From: Streptomyces griseus subsp. griseus
GTDB lineage: Bacteria > Actinomycetota > Actinomycetes > Streptomycetales > Streptomycetaceae
Assembly (NCBI RefSeq): GCF_003610995.1
Contig: NZ_CP032543.1
Location: 4,588,001-4,652,000 of the forward strand
Reading direction: 5' to 3'
DNA: 64,000 nt
Program-made: the position numbers and the translations under genes
In this document: positions 45,989-55,446 of the stretch, piece after piece
How the letters are laid out: every line of letters begins with the position of its first letter
Numbering within the stretch: the first letter of the stretch is position 1
Notes under the pieces: model-generated
Told to the model about the DNA's origin: nothing
What the model saw: the letters and a program-made list of their open reading frames with translations, nothing else
The model's database searches: none

Positions 45989-47251
45989 TCAGAGCCGGTG
46001 TGCCGCCCCCGCCGGAGTGGCGCCCCGGGTGTCCAGGAGGAGCTGGGCCTTGACCGCGAGGCCCTGGAGGTCGTAGGTGCGGTGCTGCTGGAGCAGTACG
46101 GTCAGGTCGGCCGCGGCGGCCGCCTCGTACAGCGAGTCGGCGCGCGGGACGGGGCGTTCGCGCACCCGCCAGTCCAGGACGTGCGGGTCGTGGTAGCCGA
46201 TCTGGGCGCCCATGTCCATCAGCCGGGTGGCGATCTCCCGGGCGGGCGCGGCCTCCTGGTCGGCGCTGTCCGGCTTGTAGGTGACGCCGAGCAGCAGGAC
46301 GCGGGCGCCCCGGACGGACTTGCCGTGCTCGTTCAGCAGGGTGGCGCAGCGCTGGATCACGTAGCTGGGCATCCGGTCGTTGATCTCCTGCGCCAGCGAG
46401 ACCATCCGCAGCGGGTGGCCGGGCGTGCGGCTGCTGTACGGGAGGCAGCCCGGGTCCACCGGGACGCCGTGGCCGCCGACGCCGGGGCCGGGGCGGAAGG
46501 GCTGGAAGCCGAACGGCTTGGTCTCGGCGCACCGGATGACGTCCCACAGGTCGACGCCGAGGTCGTGGCAGGCCACCGCCATCTCGTTGACCAGCGCGAT
46601 GTTGACGTGCCGGAAGTTGGTCTCCAGCACCTTGGTCATCTCGGCCTCGCGCGGCCCCCGGGCCCGTACGACCTTGTCGGCGAGGCGTCCGTAGAAGGCG
46701 GCGGCCGACTCGGTGCAGGCGGAGGTGAGGCCGCCGATGACCTTGGGGGTGGAGGCGTAGGTGTGGGTGCGGTTGCCGGGGTCGAGGCGGCTGGGGGAGC
46801 AGGCGAGGTGGAAGTCGCGTCCGGCGGTGAGCCCGGAGCCCTCTTCGAGCAGGGGGCGCAGGAAGTTCTCGGTGGTGCCGGGCGGTACGGCGGATTCCAG
46901 CAGCACGGTGGTGTGCGGGCGCAGCCGGGCGGCCAGGGCGCGGGCGGCGTCGCCGAGGGCGGTGAGGTCGACGGTGCGGTCGGGGCCGAGGGGGGTGGGG
47001 GAGCAGATCACGGCGGTACGGACCCGGCCCAGCTCGGCGGCGCTGGTGGTGGGGCGGAAGCCGCCGGAGAGCATGCGGCGGATGTCGGACGCGGTGAGGG
47101 AGCCCTCAACGGGGGTGCGGCCCGCGCGCAGCTCCGCGCAGGGGCGTGGGTCGGTGTCGTAGCCGACGGTGTCGATCCCGGCGGCCACGGCGGCCTGCAC
47201 CAGGGGGAGGCCGAGGTGGCCGAGTCCGATGACGGCGAGGTCTGCGGGCAT
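45989..47251 (-). CDS. UDP-glucose/GDP-mannose dehydrogenase-family protein lacking catalytic Cys
   Basis: 420 residues. The N-terminal NAD domain has LAVIGLGHLGLPLVQAAVAA. The central domain has ETNFRHVNIALVNEMAVACH, where the catalytic Lys is usual but VLETNFRHVN stands here, and the UDP-binding C-terminal domain has LLLGVTYKPDSAD. The active-site motif, normally GGHC(I/V)PVDP, reads GGHGVPVDP with Gly262 (codon 46466-46468). A single T-to-G change would convert TGC to this GGC. It is either an enzyme with altered chemistry, an inactive relative, or a sequence error. Monocistronic, divergent from glpD. Confidence 0.85.
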   Translation of the reverse strand: MPADLAVIGLGHLGLPLVQAAVAAGIDTVGYDTDPRPCAELRAGRTPVEGSLTASDIRRMLSGGFRPTTSAAELGRVRTAVICSPTPLGPDRTVDLTALGDAARALAARLRPHTTVLLESAVPPGTTENFLRPLLEEGSGLTAGRDFHLACSPSRLDPGNRTHTYASTPKVIGGLTSACTESAAAFYGRLADKVVRARGPREAEMTKVLETNFRHVNIALVNEMAVACHDLGVDLWDVIRCAETKPFGFQPFRPGPGVGGHGVPVDPGCLPYSSRTPGHPLRMVSLAQEINDRMPSYVIQRCATLLNEHGKSVRGARVLLLGVTYKPDSADQEAAPAREIATRLMDMGAQIGYHDPHVLDWRVRERPVPRADSLYEAAAAADLTVLLQQHRTYDLQGLAVKAQLLLDTRGATPAGAAHRL

Positions 47252-47497
47252 GTCGAAGGCCGCCTTCCCTAAGACCGGAGTGCGAAAAGCGCAACTGCTG
47301 TGGACAGTGCAATGTCAGACTAGGCGTAAATATGACCTATATGTCGCATTGCGTGATGCCTGTCGTCCGGGTGTTGTCCACAGGCGGTGGCTGAAGTCGG
47401 GAAGCGCGGACAGAATCGAAGGGTGGACACGGGCGGCCGGCCCCTCGGCCGGGTGGCACTCCCGTGTCCGACCACCCCGATCCACCGGGAGGCAGCA

Positions 47498-49204
47498 GTG
47501 AGGACAGCGACACTGGGACCCGCCGAGCGCACCGCCGCGCTCGCCGCCATGGCCGAGCGCGAACTGGACGTGCTGGTCGTGGGGGCGGGCGTCGTCGGCG
47601 CGGGTACGGCGCTGGACGCCGCCACCAGAGGGCTCTCGACCGGCCTGGTCGAGGAGCGCGACTGGGCGTCCGGCACATCCAGCAGGTCGAGCAAGCTGAT
47701 CCACGGGGGGCTGCGCTATCTGGAGATGCTGGACTTCGCCCTGGTGCGCGAGGCGCTGAAGGAGCGCGGGCTCCTCCTGGAGCGGCTCGCACCGCACCTG
47801 GTGAAGCCGGTGCCCTTCCTCTACCCGTTGCAGCACAAGGGCTGGGAGCGGTTCTACGCCGGCTCCGGCGTCGCGCTGTACGACGCGATGTCGGTCTCCT
47901 CGGGACACGGCCGGGGCTTGCCCGTCCACCGCCACCTCACCCGCAAGCGCGCCCTGCGCGTCGCCCCCGCGCTGAAGAAGGACGCCTTGGTCGGCGCCTT
48001 GCAGTATTACGACGCCCAGATGGACGACGCCCGCTTCGTCACCGAGCTCGTCCGCACCGCCGCCTCCTACGGGGCCCAGGTCGCCAACCGGGCCCGGGTG
48101 ATCGGCTTCCTCCGCGAGGGCGAGCGGGTGGTGGGCGCCCGGGTGCGGGACGTCGAGGGCGGCATGGAGTACGAGGTCCGCGCCAAGCAGGTCGTCAACG
48201 CGACCGGCGTGTGGACGGACGACACCCAGGGGCTCATCAACGAGCGCGGACAGTTCCACGTCCGGGCCTCCAAGGGCATCCACCTGGTCGTTCCCAAGGA
48301 CCGCATCCACTCCTCCACCGGCCTCATCCTGCGCACCGAGAAGTCCGTGCTCTTCGTGATCCCCTGGGGCAGGCACTGGATCATCGGCACCACGGACACC
48401 GACTGGGACCTGGACAAGGCCCACCCGGCCGCCTCCAGCGCCGATATCGACTATCTGCTCGAACACGTCAACTCCGTCCTCAACACCCCGCTGACCAGGG
48501 ACGACGTCCAAGGTGTCTATGCCGGGCTGCGCCCGCTGCTGGCCGGTGAGTCGGACGCGACGAGCAAGCTGTCGCGCGAGCACACCGTCGCCCATCCCGC
48601 CCCCGGCCTCGTCGTCGTGGCGGGCGGCAAGTACACGACGTACCGGGTCATGGCCAAGGACGCGGTGGACGAGGCGGTGCACGGACTCGACCAGCGGGTC
48701 GCCGCCTGCGTCACCGAGGACACCCCGCTGCTGGGCGCCGAGGGGTACAAGGCCCTGTGGAACGCGCGGGCCAGGATCGCGGCCCGCACCGGCCTCCACG
48801 TCGTCCGGGTGGAGCACCTGCTCAACCGGTACGGCTCAATGACGGAAGAAATTCTGGAACTGATCCTGGCCGACCCCACCCTGGGCGAACCGCTGCCCGC
48901 CGCCGACGACTATCTCCGCGCCGAGATCGTCTACGCCGCCTCCCACGAGGGCGCCCGGCACCTGGACGACGTCCTCACCCGGCGCACCCGGATCTCCATC
49001 GAGACCTTCGACCGGGGCACCCGCAGCGCCCGCCTCTGCGCGGAGCTGATGGCGCCGGTGCTCGGCTGGGACGAGGGACAGGTCGACCGGGAGGTGGAGC
49101 ACTACGAGAAGCGGGTGGAGGCCGAGCGCGAGTCGCAGCGCCAGCCCGACGACCTCACCGCGGACGCGGCGCGGCTCGGCGCGCCGGACATCCTGCCGAT
49201 CTAG
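47498..49204 (+). CDS. glpD: glycerol-3-phosphate dehydrogenase, FAD-dependent
   Basis: 568 residues from GTG 47498 (GGGAGG upstream). The FAD motif VVGAGVVGAGTALDAATRGL is at about residues 25-44, and SRSSKLIHGGLRYLE is the GlpD signature. GGKYTTYRVMAKDA and the C-terminal helical domain complete the family layout. It oxidises glycerol-3-phosphate to DHAP at the membrane, feeding electrons to quinone. It is not linked to a glycerol uptake operon here, so it is probably a second, constitutive copy. The upstream gap has an AT-rich stretch (47320-47345). Confidence 0.96.
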   Translation: MRTATLGPAERTAALAAMAERELDVLVVGAGVVGAGTALDAATRGLSTGLVEERDWASGTSSRSSKLIHGGLRYLEMLDFALVREALKERGLLLERLAPHLVKPVPFLYPLQHKGWERFYAGSGVALYDAMSVSSGHGRGLPVHRHLTRKRALRVAPALKKDALVGALQYYDAQMDDARFVTELVRTAASYGAQVANRARVIGFLREGERVVGARVRDVEGGMEYEVRAKQVVNATGVWTDDTQGLINERGQFHVRASKGIHLVVPKDRIHSSTGLILRTEKSVLFVIPWGRHWIIGTTDTDWDLDKAHPAASSADIDYLLEHVNSVLNTPLTRDDVQGVYAGLRPLLAGESDATSKLSREHTVAHPAPGLVVVAGGKYTTYRVMAKDAVDEAVHGLDQRVAACVTEDTPLLGAEGYKALWNARARIAARTGLHVVRVEHLLNRYGSMTEEILELILADPTLGEPLPAADDYLRAEIVYAASHEGARHLDDVLTRRTRISIETFDRGTRSARLCAELMAPVLGWDEGQVDREVEHYEKRVEAERESQRQPDDLTADAARLGAPDILPI

Positions 49205-49513
49205 GGGGTGCCTTGTCGATCAGGCGGGCCCCCGTGGGCCGGGCGCCGGCCGGGGCCCGGCCGGCCCGCGTTCACCCGGGCGGCCACCGCCCTTCGGCTC
49301 CGGGCCAGTTGGGCGGAGTGTTCCGGGTTCCGCCGCGGTGGACGCTTGGCCGGTGCTGGACGGGGAGGCCTGGTTGGTAGGAGGCTGTGGGAGATTCCCT
49401 CTTCGGGCCGTATCGCGGCATCGCGGCGGACCCCCGGACCCGGCACCAGGACCGGTCCCGGGGTGAGGGACAATGAACGCTCTGCCAGGGCGGGTTGATC
49501 GCAGAGGGGACGC
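49205..49513 (+). terminator. glpD terminator and gene-free region
   Basis: A perfect 9-bp hairpin GCCGGCCGG-GGC-CCGGCCGGC (49245-49265) follows glpD by 41 bases. The remaining part of this 309-base gap carries no gene I can support; the kinase 1 promoter must lie in it, but I see no clear -10/-35 pair. Confidence 0.6.
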
Positions 49514-51655
49514 ATGTCGGAGGCGGAGCAGGCACGGGAGCCCCAACGGGACAAGAACGGTCGTCTCCTCGCGGGGCGGTACCGGCTCGGGGGAGTGCTC
49601 GGCCGGGGCGGCATGGGTACGGTCTGGCGCGCCGACGACGAGACGCTCGGCCGCACGGTGGCGGTGAAGGAACTGCGGTTCCCGGGCGCCATCGACGAGG
49701 ACGAGAAGCGCCGGCTGATCACGCGCACGCTGCGTGAGGCGAAGGCGATCGCACGGATCCGCAACAACGGCGCGGTGACCGTCTACGACGTGGTCGACGA
49801 GGACGACCGCCCGTGGATCGTGATGGAGCTGATCGAGGGCAAGTCGCTCGCCGAAGCGATCCGCGAGGACGGCACCCTGACGCCCCGGCGGGCCGCCGAG
49901 GTCGGGCTCGCCATCCTCGACGTGCTGCGATCGGCGCACCGCGAGGGCATCCTGCACCGCGATGTGAAGCCGTCCAACGTGCTGATCGCCGAGGACGGCC
50001 GCGTCGTGCTCACCGACTTCGGCATCGCCCAGGTGGAGGGCGACCCCTCGGTCACCTCCACCGGCATGCTCGTCGGCGCCCCCTCGTACATCTCGCCGGA
50101 GCGGGCCCGAGGCCACAAGCCCGGACCGCCCGCCGACCTGTGGTCGCTCGGCGGACTGCTGTACGCGAGCGTCGAGGGCTGCCCGCCGTACGACAAGGGG
50201 TCGGCCATCGCCACCCTGACGGCCGTGATGACCGAGCCGCTGGACCCGCCGAAGAACGCGGGACCGCTGACCGAGGTCATCTACGGGCTGCTGGCCCGCG
50301 ACCCCGACCAGCGCCTCGACGACGCCGGGGCGCGGGCGCTGCTCAACAAGGTGATCAACGCTCCCGCCGTTCCGCCCGCCGACTCCACCCAGGTCATGGC
50401 CCTGCCGACGGTCCCCGACGCCGAACTCGGCGCCGGTAAGGCCTCGAAGGGCCCCAAGCTGACGAAGCAGACGGGTGCGTCGGGCGAGACCGGCGAGGGC
50501 ACGCGCGACCGGCTGCGCGGAGCGCTGCGTTCCGTACGCGGTGCGAAGGCGGCCTCCGGGGCCGCGGCGGGCGCGGCCGGTGCGGCGGCGGTCTCCGCCT
50601 CCCCGGCCGCCGCATCCCCGGCGACCGGCTCACCGGTCGCCCCGCCCAAGCCCGGCACGCCGGGCACGTCCGGGGCCTCCGACGCTTCCGGTGCCTCCGG
50701 CGTCTCCAGTGGGAAGGCCGCCACGGCCTCGCCGTCCGGGCCGGCGGTCGCCACCGCCCTGGCCACCGGCCCGAAGTCCGCCGCGAAGCCGGCCGGTGCC
50801 GGGGCCGCCTCTGGCGCGGCCGTACCCCCGCAGCGCCCGCCGACCTCACCGGCCACCACCCACGCGTCGATCACCGATGTCGTGCCGCGCCGCACGCTCG
50901 TGATCATCGCGGCCGTCGTCGCGCTGGCGATCCTCGGCACCGTGCTGGCCCTGACCCTGGGCGGCGGTGACGACAAGGGCAACGCCGGTGAGGGCAAGGG
51001 CGACAAGGGGGCCACCGCCGGAGCCGCGGCAGGCGGGTCCGAGGGCGACGACAAGGGCGCCGGTTCGGAGGGCGGCCAGAAGGAGAGCCAGGGCACCGAG
51101 GAGGGCAAGGCACCCGACGACCCGGCGGGGGGCGACCCGAAGACGGACGACCCCGCGGGCGAGGACCCGGAGACGGATGGCCCCGGGGACGCGCTGCCCG
51201 CCGGGTACAGGACGGTTCCCGACGACCGGTTCCACTTCAGCATGGCGATGCCGGACAGCTTCAAGCGCACGGCCATAGCGGGCACCAACTCCGGCGGCAT
51301 CTACAACGCCGAGCGCGGCAGCTTCCCCCGGGTCCAGGTCGACTTCAGCAGCTCGCCCAAGGACGACGCGGCCGCCGCCTGGCGCGGGGCCGTCGCCAGC
51401 GCCAAGGTCCTCAGCGACAACTACAAGCACGTGAGCATAGAGAAGGTCGAGTACAACGGGTATCCGACCGTCGCCGACTGGACGTTCGAGCGCAGCCACA
51501 ACGGCGTCCGGGTCCGGGTGCTCAACCGCGGCTTCAAGGTCGACGCCGGACGCGGCTACTCGATCATGATCAGCTGCAAGGTGGACGAGTGGGACGGCGA
51601 CGAGTGCCGCACGCTGCGTGAGACGGCGTTCGCCACCTTCACGCCCACGAAGTAG
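49514..51655 (+). CDS. PknB-like Ser/Thr kinase 1 with external sensor-like domain
   Basis: 713 residues. The kinase domain (residues 20-280) is complete: LGRGGMGTVW, catalytic Lys in TVAVKELRF, LHRDVKPSN, LTDFGIA and ISPERARG. A disordered Ala/Ser/Pro-rich cytoplasmic linker follows. One membrane segment (LVIIAAVVALAILGTVLALT, about 463-482), an acidic Gly/Asp/Glu linker and a C-terminal domain of about 150 residues (GYRTVPDDRFHFSMAMPDSF) then lie outside the cell. There are no PASTA repeats. First of three adjacent kinase genes; a hairpin follows (51699-51723). Confidence 0.94.
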   Translation: MSEAEQAREPQRDKNGRLLAGRYRLGGVLGRGGMGTVWRADDETLGRTVAVKELRFPGAIDEDEKRRLITRTLREAKAIARIRNNGAVTVYDVVDEDDRPWIVMELIEGKSLAEAIREDGTLTPRRAAEVGLAILDVLRSAHREGILHRDVKPSNVLIAEDGRVVLTDFGIAQVEGDPSVTSTGMLVGAPSYISPERARGHKPGPPADLWSLGGLLYASVEGCPPYDKGSAIATLTAVMTEPLDPPKNAGPLTEVIYGLLARDPDQRLDDAGARALLNKVINAPAVPPADSTQVMALPTVPDAELGAGKASKGPKLTKQTGASGETGEGTRDRLRGALRSVRGAKAASGAAAGAAGAAAVSASPAAASPATGSPVAPPKPGTPGTSGASDASGASGVSSGKAATASPSGPAVATALATGPKSAAKPAGAGAASGAAVPPQRPPTSPATTHASITDVVPRRTLVIIAAVVALAILGTVLALTLGGGDDKGNAGEGKGDKGATAGAAAGGSEGDDKGAGSEGGQKESQGTEEGKAPDDPAGGDPKTDDPAGEDPETDGPGDALPAGYRTVPDDRFHFSMAMPDSFKRTAIAGTNSGGIYNAERGSFPRVQVDFSSSPKDDAAAAWRGAVASAKVLSDNYKHVSIEKVEYNGYPTVADWTFERSHNGVRVRVLNRGFKVDAGRGYSIMISCKVDEWDGDECRTLRETAFATFTPTK

Positions 51656-51698
51656 CCGCCGGGGGACGGTTCGGGGCCGGTCGCGAGGCGTATTGGGT

Positions 51699-51723
51699 GG
51701 GCCGGGTTGGTGCGACCCGGCCC
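51699..51723 (+). terminator. terminator after kinase 1
   Basis: GGGCCGGGT (51699-51707) pairs perfectly with ACCCGGCCC (51715-51723) around a 7-base loop, 43 bases after the kinase 1 stop. Confidence 0.75.
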
Positions 51724-51865
51724 GTTGGCCCGCGTTGCCACGTATCGTAAGACGACGGAGACCGTACGCAGCCGGAACAGTGGGTCAATTGCCCGCCGAA
51801 TGAACACAACTGACTGATTCGCACGGTTCGATGGCCGGGGGAACAGCGCGCTCTGGGGAGGCGTC

Positions 51866-54800
51866 GTGGACGACTACGCGGGTCGGGTGCTTGCCGACCG
51901 CTACCGCCTTCCGTTGCCCCCGTCCGACGGGTTCGAGCTGGTCGAGACCCGGGCGTTCGACACCTACAGCGGCCAGGAAGTCTTCGTCCGCCAGGTGCCG
52001 TTGCCGGAGATCGTGGACGCCGAGGTGCTGGACGCCGACGGCCGGTCGTCGGCGGGCGGCCGCACCACCGGTCGGGCGGTGCGCCGCAGCACGGACCCCG
52101 CGGTCCGCCGGGCGATCGAGGCCGCGCAGGCCGCCGCCCAGGTGCCCGACCACCCCCGGCTGGACCAGGTCTTCGACGTGTTCGCGGAGGCCGGTTCGCT
52201 CTGGATAGTCAGCGAGCTCGTCGCGGCCCGCCCGCTCGCCGCACTCCTCGCCGAACGCCCGCTGAACCCTTACCGGGCCGCCGAGATCGGCTCCGACGTG
52301 CTCACCGCCCTGCGGGTGCTCCACGCGCACGGCTGGACCCACCGCAACATCACCGCCCGCACGGTCCTGGTCTGTGACGACGGCCGCGTGATGCTCACCG
52401 GCCTCGCGGCGGGCGCCGCCGAGGAGGCCCTCTGCGGGTACGCCCCCGAGCCGCTGCCCGACGACGAGCCGGGGGTGGAGACGTACGGGGAGCGGTCGGA
52501 CTCCTACGGCGGGCGGGCGGAGACGTCCGGGGCGCAGGGGGCGTACGAGGCGCCGGGGGGTTATGAGGCGTCCGGGATCGGCGCGGCCGACGACACCCTC
52601 GGGATACCGGTCGTCGAGGCGGTCGAGACCGATGAGCCGGGCGAGCTGCCGGACCGGCGGCCCGGCGCGCCGGAGGGCCACGGCGCCTACTCGCTGCCGC
52701 CGGCCAGGGCCCACGACAGCCAGGAACTCCCGCTCGTACCACCGTATGTACGGGCGCAGCCGCCGCAGGACGACGCGTACCGGCCGGAGGGCGGCGAGGA
52801 GCGGGCGGGCTGGGCGCCCGAGGAGCCTGAGGCTTCTTGGGTTCCGGGGGTCCGTGAGGGCCGTGAAGCCCGGGAGGTCCGTGGGGGCCGTGAAGCCCGG
52901 GAGGTCCGTGGGGGCCGTGAGGCGCCCGGGGTGGAGGAGGCGTACGGGGCGCCCGGCGGACGGGAGTTCGCACCTGGCACGTCAGGCGGTGAGGGGTTCG
53001 CCCCGGGAGCGTCCGGCGGCCAGGACCGCACACCGGGCACGTCCGGCGGCCAGGACTACGCCCCGGGCACGTCCGGCGGCCAGGAGCTTGTTCCCCGGCC
53101 TGCCACGCCCGCCGTGCCCTACACCGCTGCCCCCAGGCCCCCCGCCGAGCCGGGAGCCGGGAGTGCCGCTCAGTTGCGGGCTGCCCGTGCCGGGGCGATC
53201 GCCGCCTACCGGGCCGGTGCGCGCGCTGCCGCCCGGGTCACCGAGGACCGCCAGCAGGCGGCCGGGAGCGCCCCCGCCGATCTCTCGAAGGGGCCGCAGG
53301 GCCCGCAGCAGGATGCGACGGGCATCGTGCCCGTCCAGCGGCCTGAGCCCGGCACCGCTGAGCCCGGCACCGCTGAGCCCGGCACCGCTGAGCCCGGCAC
53401 GGCTCAGCCGGGCCCCCACGACAACACCCCCACCGGCAACGCCTCCGGAATCGCCGCTTCCGGAACCGCCGCCCCGGATGCCGGCACCCCCGGAACAACC
53501 GCCTCCGACACCGACGCCCCCGGCCCCTCCACCCCGGACTCCATCGCCCCCACCGGCCCCCCGGCCCCTCGTCTCACCGGCCCCTGGGGCAGTCCGCCCG
53601 AGGGTCCCTACGACGACGAGGACGACGAGGACGACGAGGAAGGGCCCCGGCCGCCCGGGCGGCGCGTCCATCTCGCCGGCACCTGGGACGACGGGCCCGG
53701 GGCCGGGCGCCCCGTGCCCGCGGGCGGCTCCGGTCAGGACGCGCTGCGGGCCGACTCCCGCCGGCCCGGGCAGGCGGCCATCGCCCCCGCCACCCGCCTC
53801 CCCGCCGAGCGGGCCCCCTCCAGCACCTGGGAGGAGGCCGTCGCGGGCAGCCGTGCGGCCGCCGTCTACCGGGGCCCCACCACCCCGCTCGCCGCCGAGC
53901 GCGCCCGGCAGGCGAGGATCGCCGTCGTCGGACCCGTCACCGAGCGCTGGGCGCCCGAGCAGGCCGGTCCTGTCCACGACAACTGGCAGCTCGCGCCGCC
54001 CATCGGGCCCTCCACCGACCTGTGGGCGCTCGGCGCGCTGCTCTACCGCGCGGTCCAGGGGCACGCCCCCTACCCCGAGGAGAGCGCGGCCGAGCTGGTG
54101 CAGATGGTCTGCGCCGAGCCGCCCGCCTTCGCCGAGGAGTGCGGCGCGCTGCGGCCCGTCGTCGAGTCGCTGCTGCGCCAGGACCCTACCGAGCGGCCGG
54201 ACTTCGAGGAGCTGCGCGGCTGGCTGCGCTCCCTCGTGCGGTCCGCCCCCGAGCCCGAGGCCGGCGCCGACGTCGTCCCGCTGCCCGCGCCCGACGCCAC
54301 CCGGCTCCCCGTCGTACGCCGCCGGGGCGAGCTGGTCCGCAGGCGCCGGGGCCGGTTCGGCGGCGGCTCCGCGCACGGCCGCCACCGGCAGGGCAAGCGG
54401 CAGCGGCAGCAGCTGGAGAAGCAGCGCGCCGCCGAACGCCATGACCTGCGGCAGCCGCCCCCGCGCCATGAGTCGCTGCTGCCCCCCGGTCCCGACCAGG
54501 ACCGCGGCCACCCCGTCGACGCCTGGGAGCCCCGCCCGTCCCGCGCACCCCGCGAGCCCAAGGGCCCCAAGGTGCTGCGCGAGCCCGCCCGGCCGCGCGG
54601 GGGAGGCTCGCCGCGCAAACTCGGCCGGCTGATCCTCATCCTGATCCTGCTGCTGATGGCCGCGGCGATCGCATACGCCTTCATGTTCATGCCGAAGCAG
54701 GAGCCGGGCGGCGAGACCGGCGCGACGGGCCGGCCCACGAACTCCGCACCGCCGCCCCCCGCCGCCTCCGGCTCGCCCGCTCCCTCCGACGGCGCGAGCA

Positions 54801-55303
54801 CCGACCCCGGCTCCCAGCAGCCGCAGACCAGCCGCTCCGCCGTCGCGCTCGCCCCCGGCTACGCGCTCCGCAAGGACGCGGAGGGCTTCGAGGTCGGCGT
54901 ACCGAAGGACTGGCAGCGCAGCCCCGCCAACGCGGACCGTCAGATCCGTTACGGCAGCGACGGCTTCACCCTCCTCGTGGTGCCCGGCCGGGACACCGTG
55001 AAGACGGCGGGCGGCGACCCGCTGGACTACCAGCGCGACAAGGAGCCCGAACTCCAGCCGTTCCGGGACTCCGGCTGGTCCACCTCGTCCGGTCTGCGCC
55101 GGGTCGACGTGGGCCGGCAGGCCATGGCCGAGGGGCAGTTCACCTGGCTGGAGAGCGGCGGCCGTGAGGTGTTCGCCCGCAACCTCGCGATGATCGTCAA
55201 CGGCCGCTACCACATCGTCCAGGTCATCGGCCCGGTGAACGACCGCGACAAGGTCACCGAGATCTACCAGCAGGCCATCGCCTCCTACCGCGTCACCCCC
55301 TGA
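51866..55303 (+). CDS. membrane pseudokinase with about 500-residue insertion in the activation segment
   Basis: 1145 residues from GTG 51866 (GGGGAG upstream). The N-lobe lacks the Gly-rich loop and the VAIK Lys (EVFVRQV), HRD is HRN (WTHRNITARTV) and DFG is TGL (VMLTGLA, about residue 178). The APE region (RWAPEQAG, about 695) and C-lobe (STDLWALGALLYRAVQGHAP) come only after about 500 low-complexity residues with three repeat arrays and an acidic DDEDDEDDEE tract. One membrane segment (LILILILLLMAAAIAYAFMF, about 922-941) leads to an external domain (GYALRKDAEGFEVGVPKDWQ) like that of the flanking kinases. It is probably inactive and may scaffold or regulate the two active kinases; this is inference. 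Confidence 0.88.
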   Translation: MDDYAGRVLADRYRLPLPPSDGFELVETRAFDTYSGQEVFVRQVPLPEIVDAEVLDADGRSSAGGRTTGRAVRRSTDPAVRRAIEAAQAAAQVPDHPRLDQVFDVFAEAGSLWIVSELVAARPLAALLAERPLNPYRAAEIGSDVLTALRVLHAHGWTHRNITARTVLVCDDGRVMLTGLAAGAAEEALCGYAPEPLPDDEPGVETYGERSDSYGGRAETSGAQGAYEAPGGYEASGIGAADDTLGIPVVEAVETDEPGELPDRRPGAPEGHGAYSLPPARAHDSQELPLVPPYVRAQPPQDDAYRPEGGEERAGWAPEEPEASWVPGVREGREAREVRGGREAREVRGGREAPGVEEAYGAPGGREFAPGTSGGEGFAPGASGGQDRTPGTSGGQDYAPGTSGGQELVPRPATPAVPYTAAPRPPAEPGAGSAAQLRAARAGAIAAYRAGARAAARVTEDRQQAAGSAPADLSKGPQGPQQDATGIVPVQRPEPGTAEPGTAEPGTAEPGTAQPGPHDNTPTGNASGIAASGTAAPDAGTPGTTASDTDAPGPSTPDSIAPTGPPAPRLTGPWGSPPEGPYDDEDDEDDEEGPRPPGRRVHLAGTWDDGPGAGRPVPAGGSGQDALRADSRRPGQAAIAPATRLPAERAPSSTWEEAVAGSRAAAVYRGPTTPLAAERARQARIAVVGPVTERWAPEQAGPVHDNWQLAPPIGPSTDLWALGALLYRAVQGHAPYPEESAAELVQMVCAEPPAFAEECGALRPVVESLLRQDPTERPDFEELRGWLRSLVRSAPEPEAGADVVPLPAPDATRLPVVRRRGELVRRRRGRFGGGSAHGRHRQGKRQRQQLEKQRAAERHDLRQPPPRHESLLPPGPDQDRGHPVDAWEPRPSRAPREPKGPKVLREPARPRGGGSPRKLGRLILILILLLMAAAIAYAFMFMPKQEPGGETGATGRPTNSAPPPPAASGSPAPSDGASTDPGSQQPQTSRSAVALAPGYALRKDAEGFEVGVPKDWQRSPANADRQIRYGSDGFTLLVVPGRDTVKTAGGDPLDYQRDKEPELQPFRDSGWSTSSGLRRVDVGRQAMAEGQFTWLESGGREVFARNLAMIVNGRYHIVQVIGPVNDRDKVTEIYQQAIASYRVTP
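52850..52930 (+). repeat. 27-bp coding tandem repeat, three units
   Basis: Three units beginning GTCCGTGGGGGCCGTGAAGC (52850, 52877, 52904) encode VR(E/G)GREARE peptides in the pseudokinase insertion. Confidence 0.9.
53345..53404 (+). repeat. 15-bp coding tandem repeat, four units
   Basis: Four perfect or near-perfect GAGCCCGGCACCGCT units encode EPGTA repeats in the pseudokinase insertion. Just upstream (52970-53095) are about five diverged 30-bp units encoding (F/Y)APGTSGGQ(D/E). Confidence 0.92.
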
Positions 55304-55315
55304 TCCCCTGTCATC

Positions 55316-55330
55316 GGGCCTGTCGGGCCC
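55316..55330 (+). terminator. short hairpin after the pseudokinase gene
   Basis: GGGCC-TGTCG-GGCCC, a perfect 5-bp stem 13 bases after the stop. Weak on its own. Confidence 0.4.
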
Positions 55331-55446
55331 GGTCGTTGTGCGATGCCGACAACCATCACAGTGCGGTCTCGTGGGCGATCCCCCGTTCCGCCCCGCCGTC
55401 CGCGCTCCGTAATCTGGCTAGCTGAGGAACGGGGGCGGGGACACAC

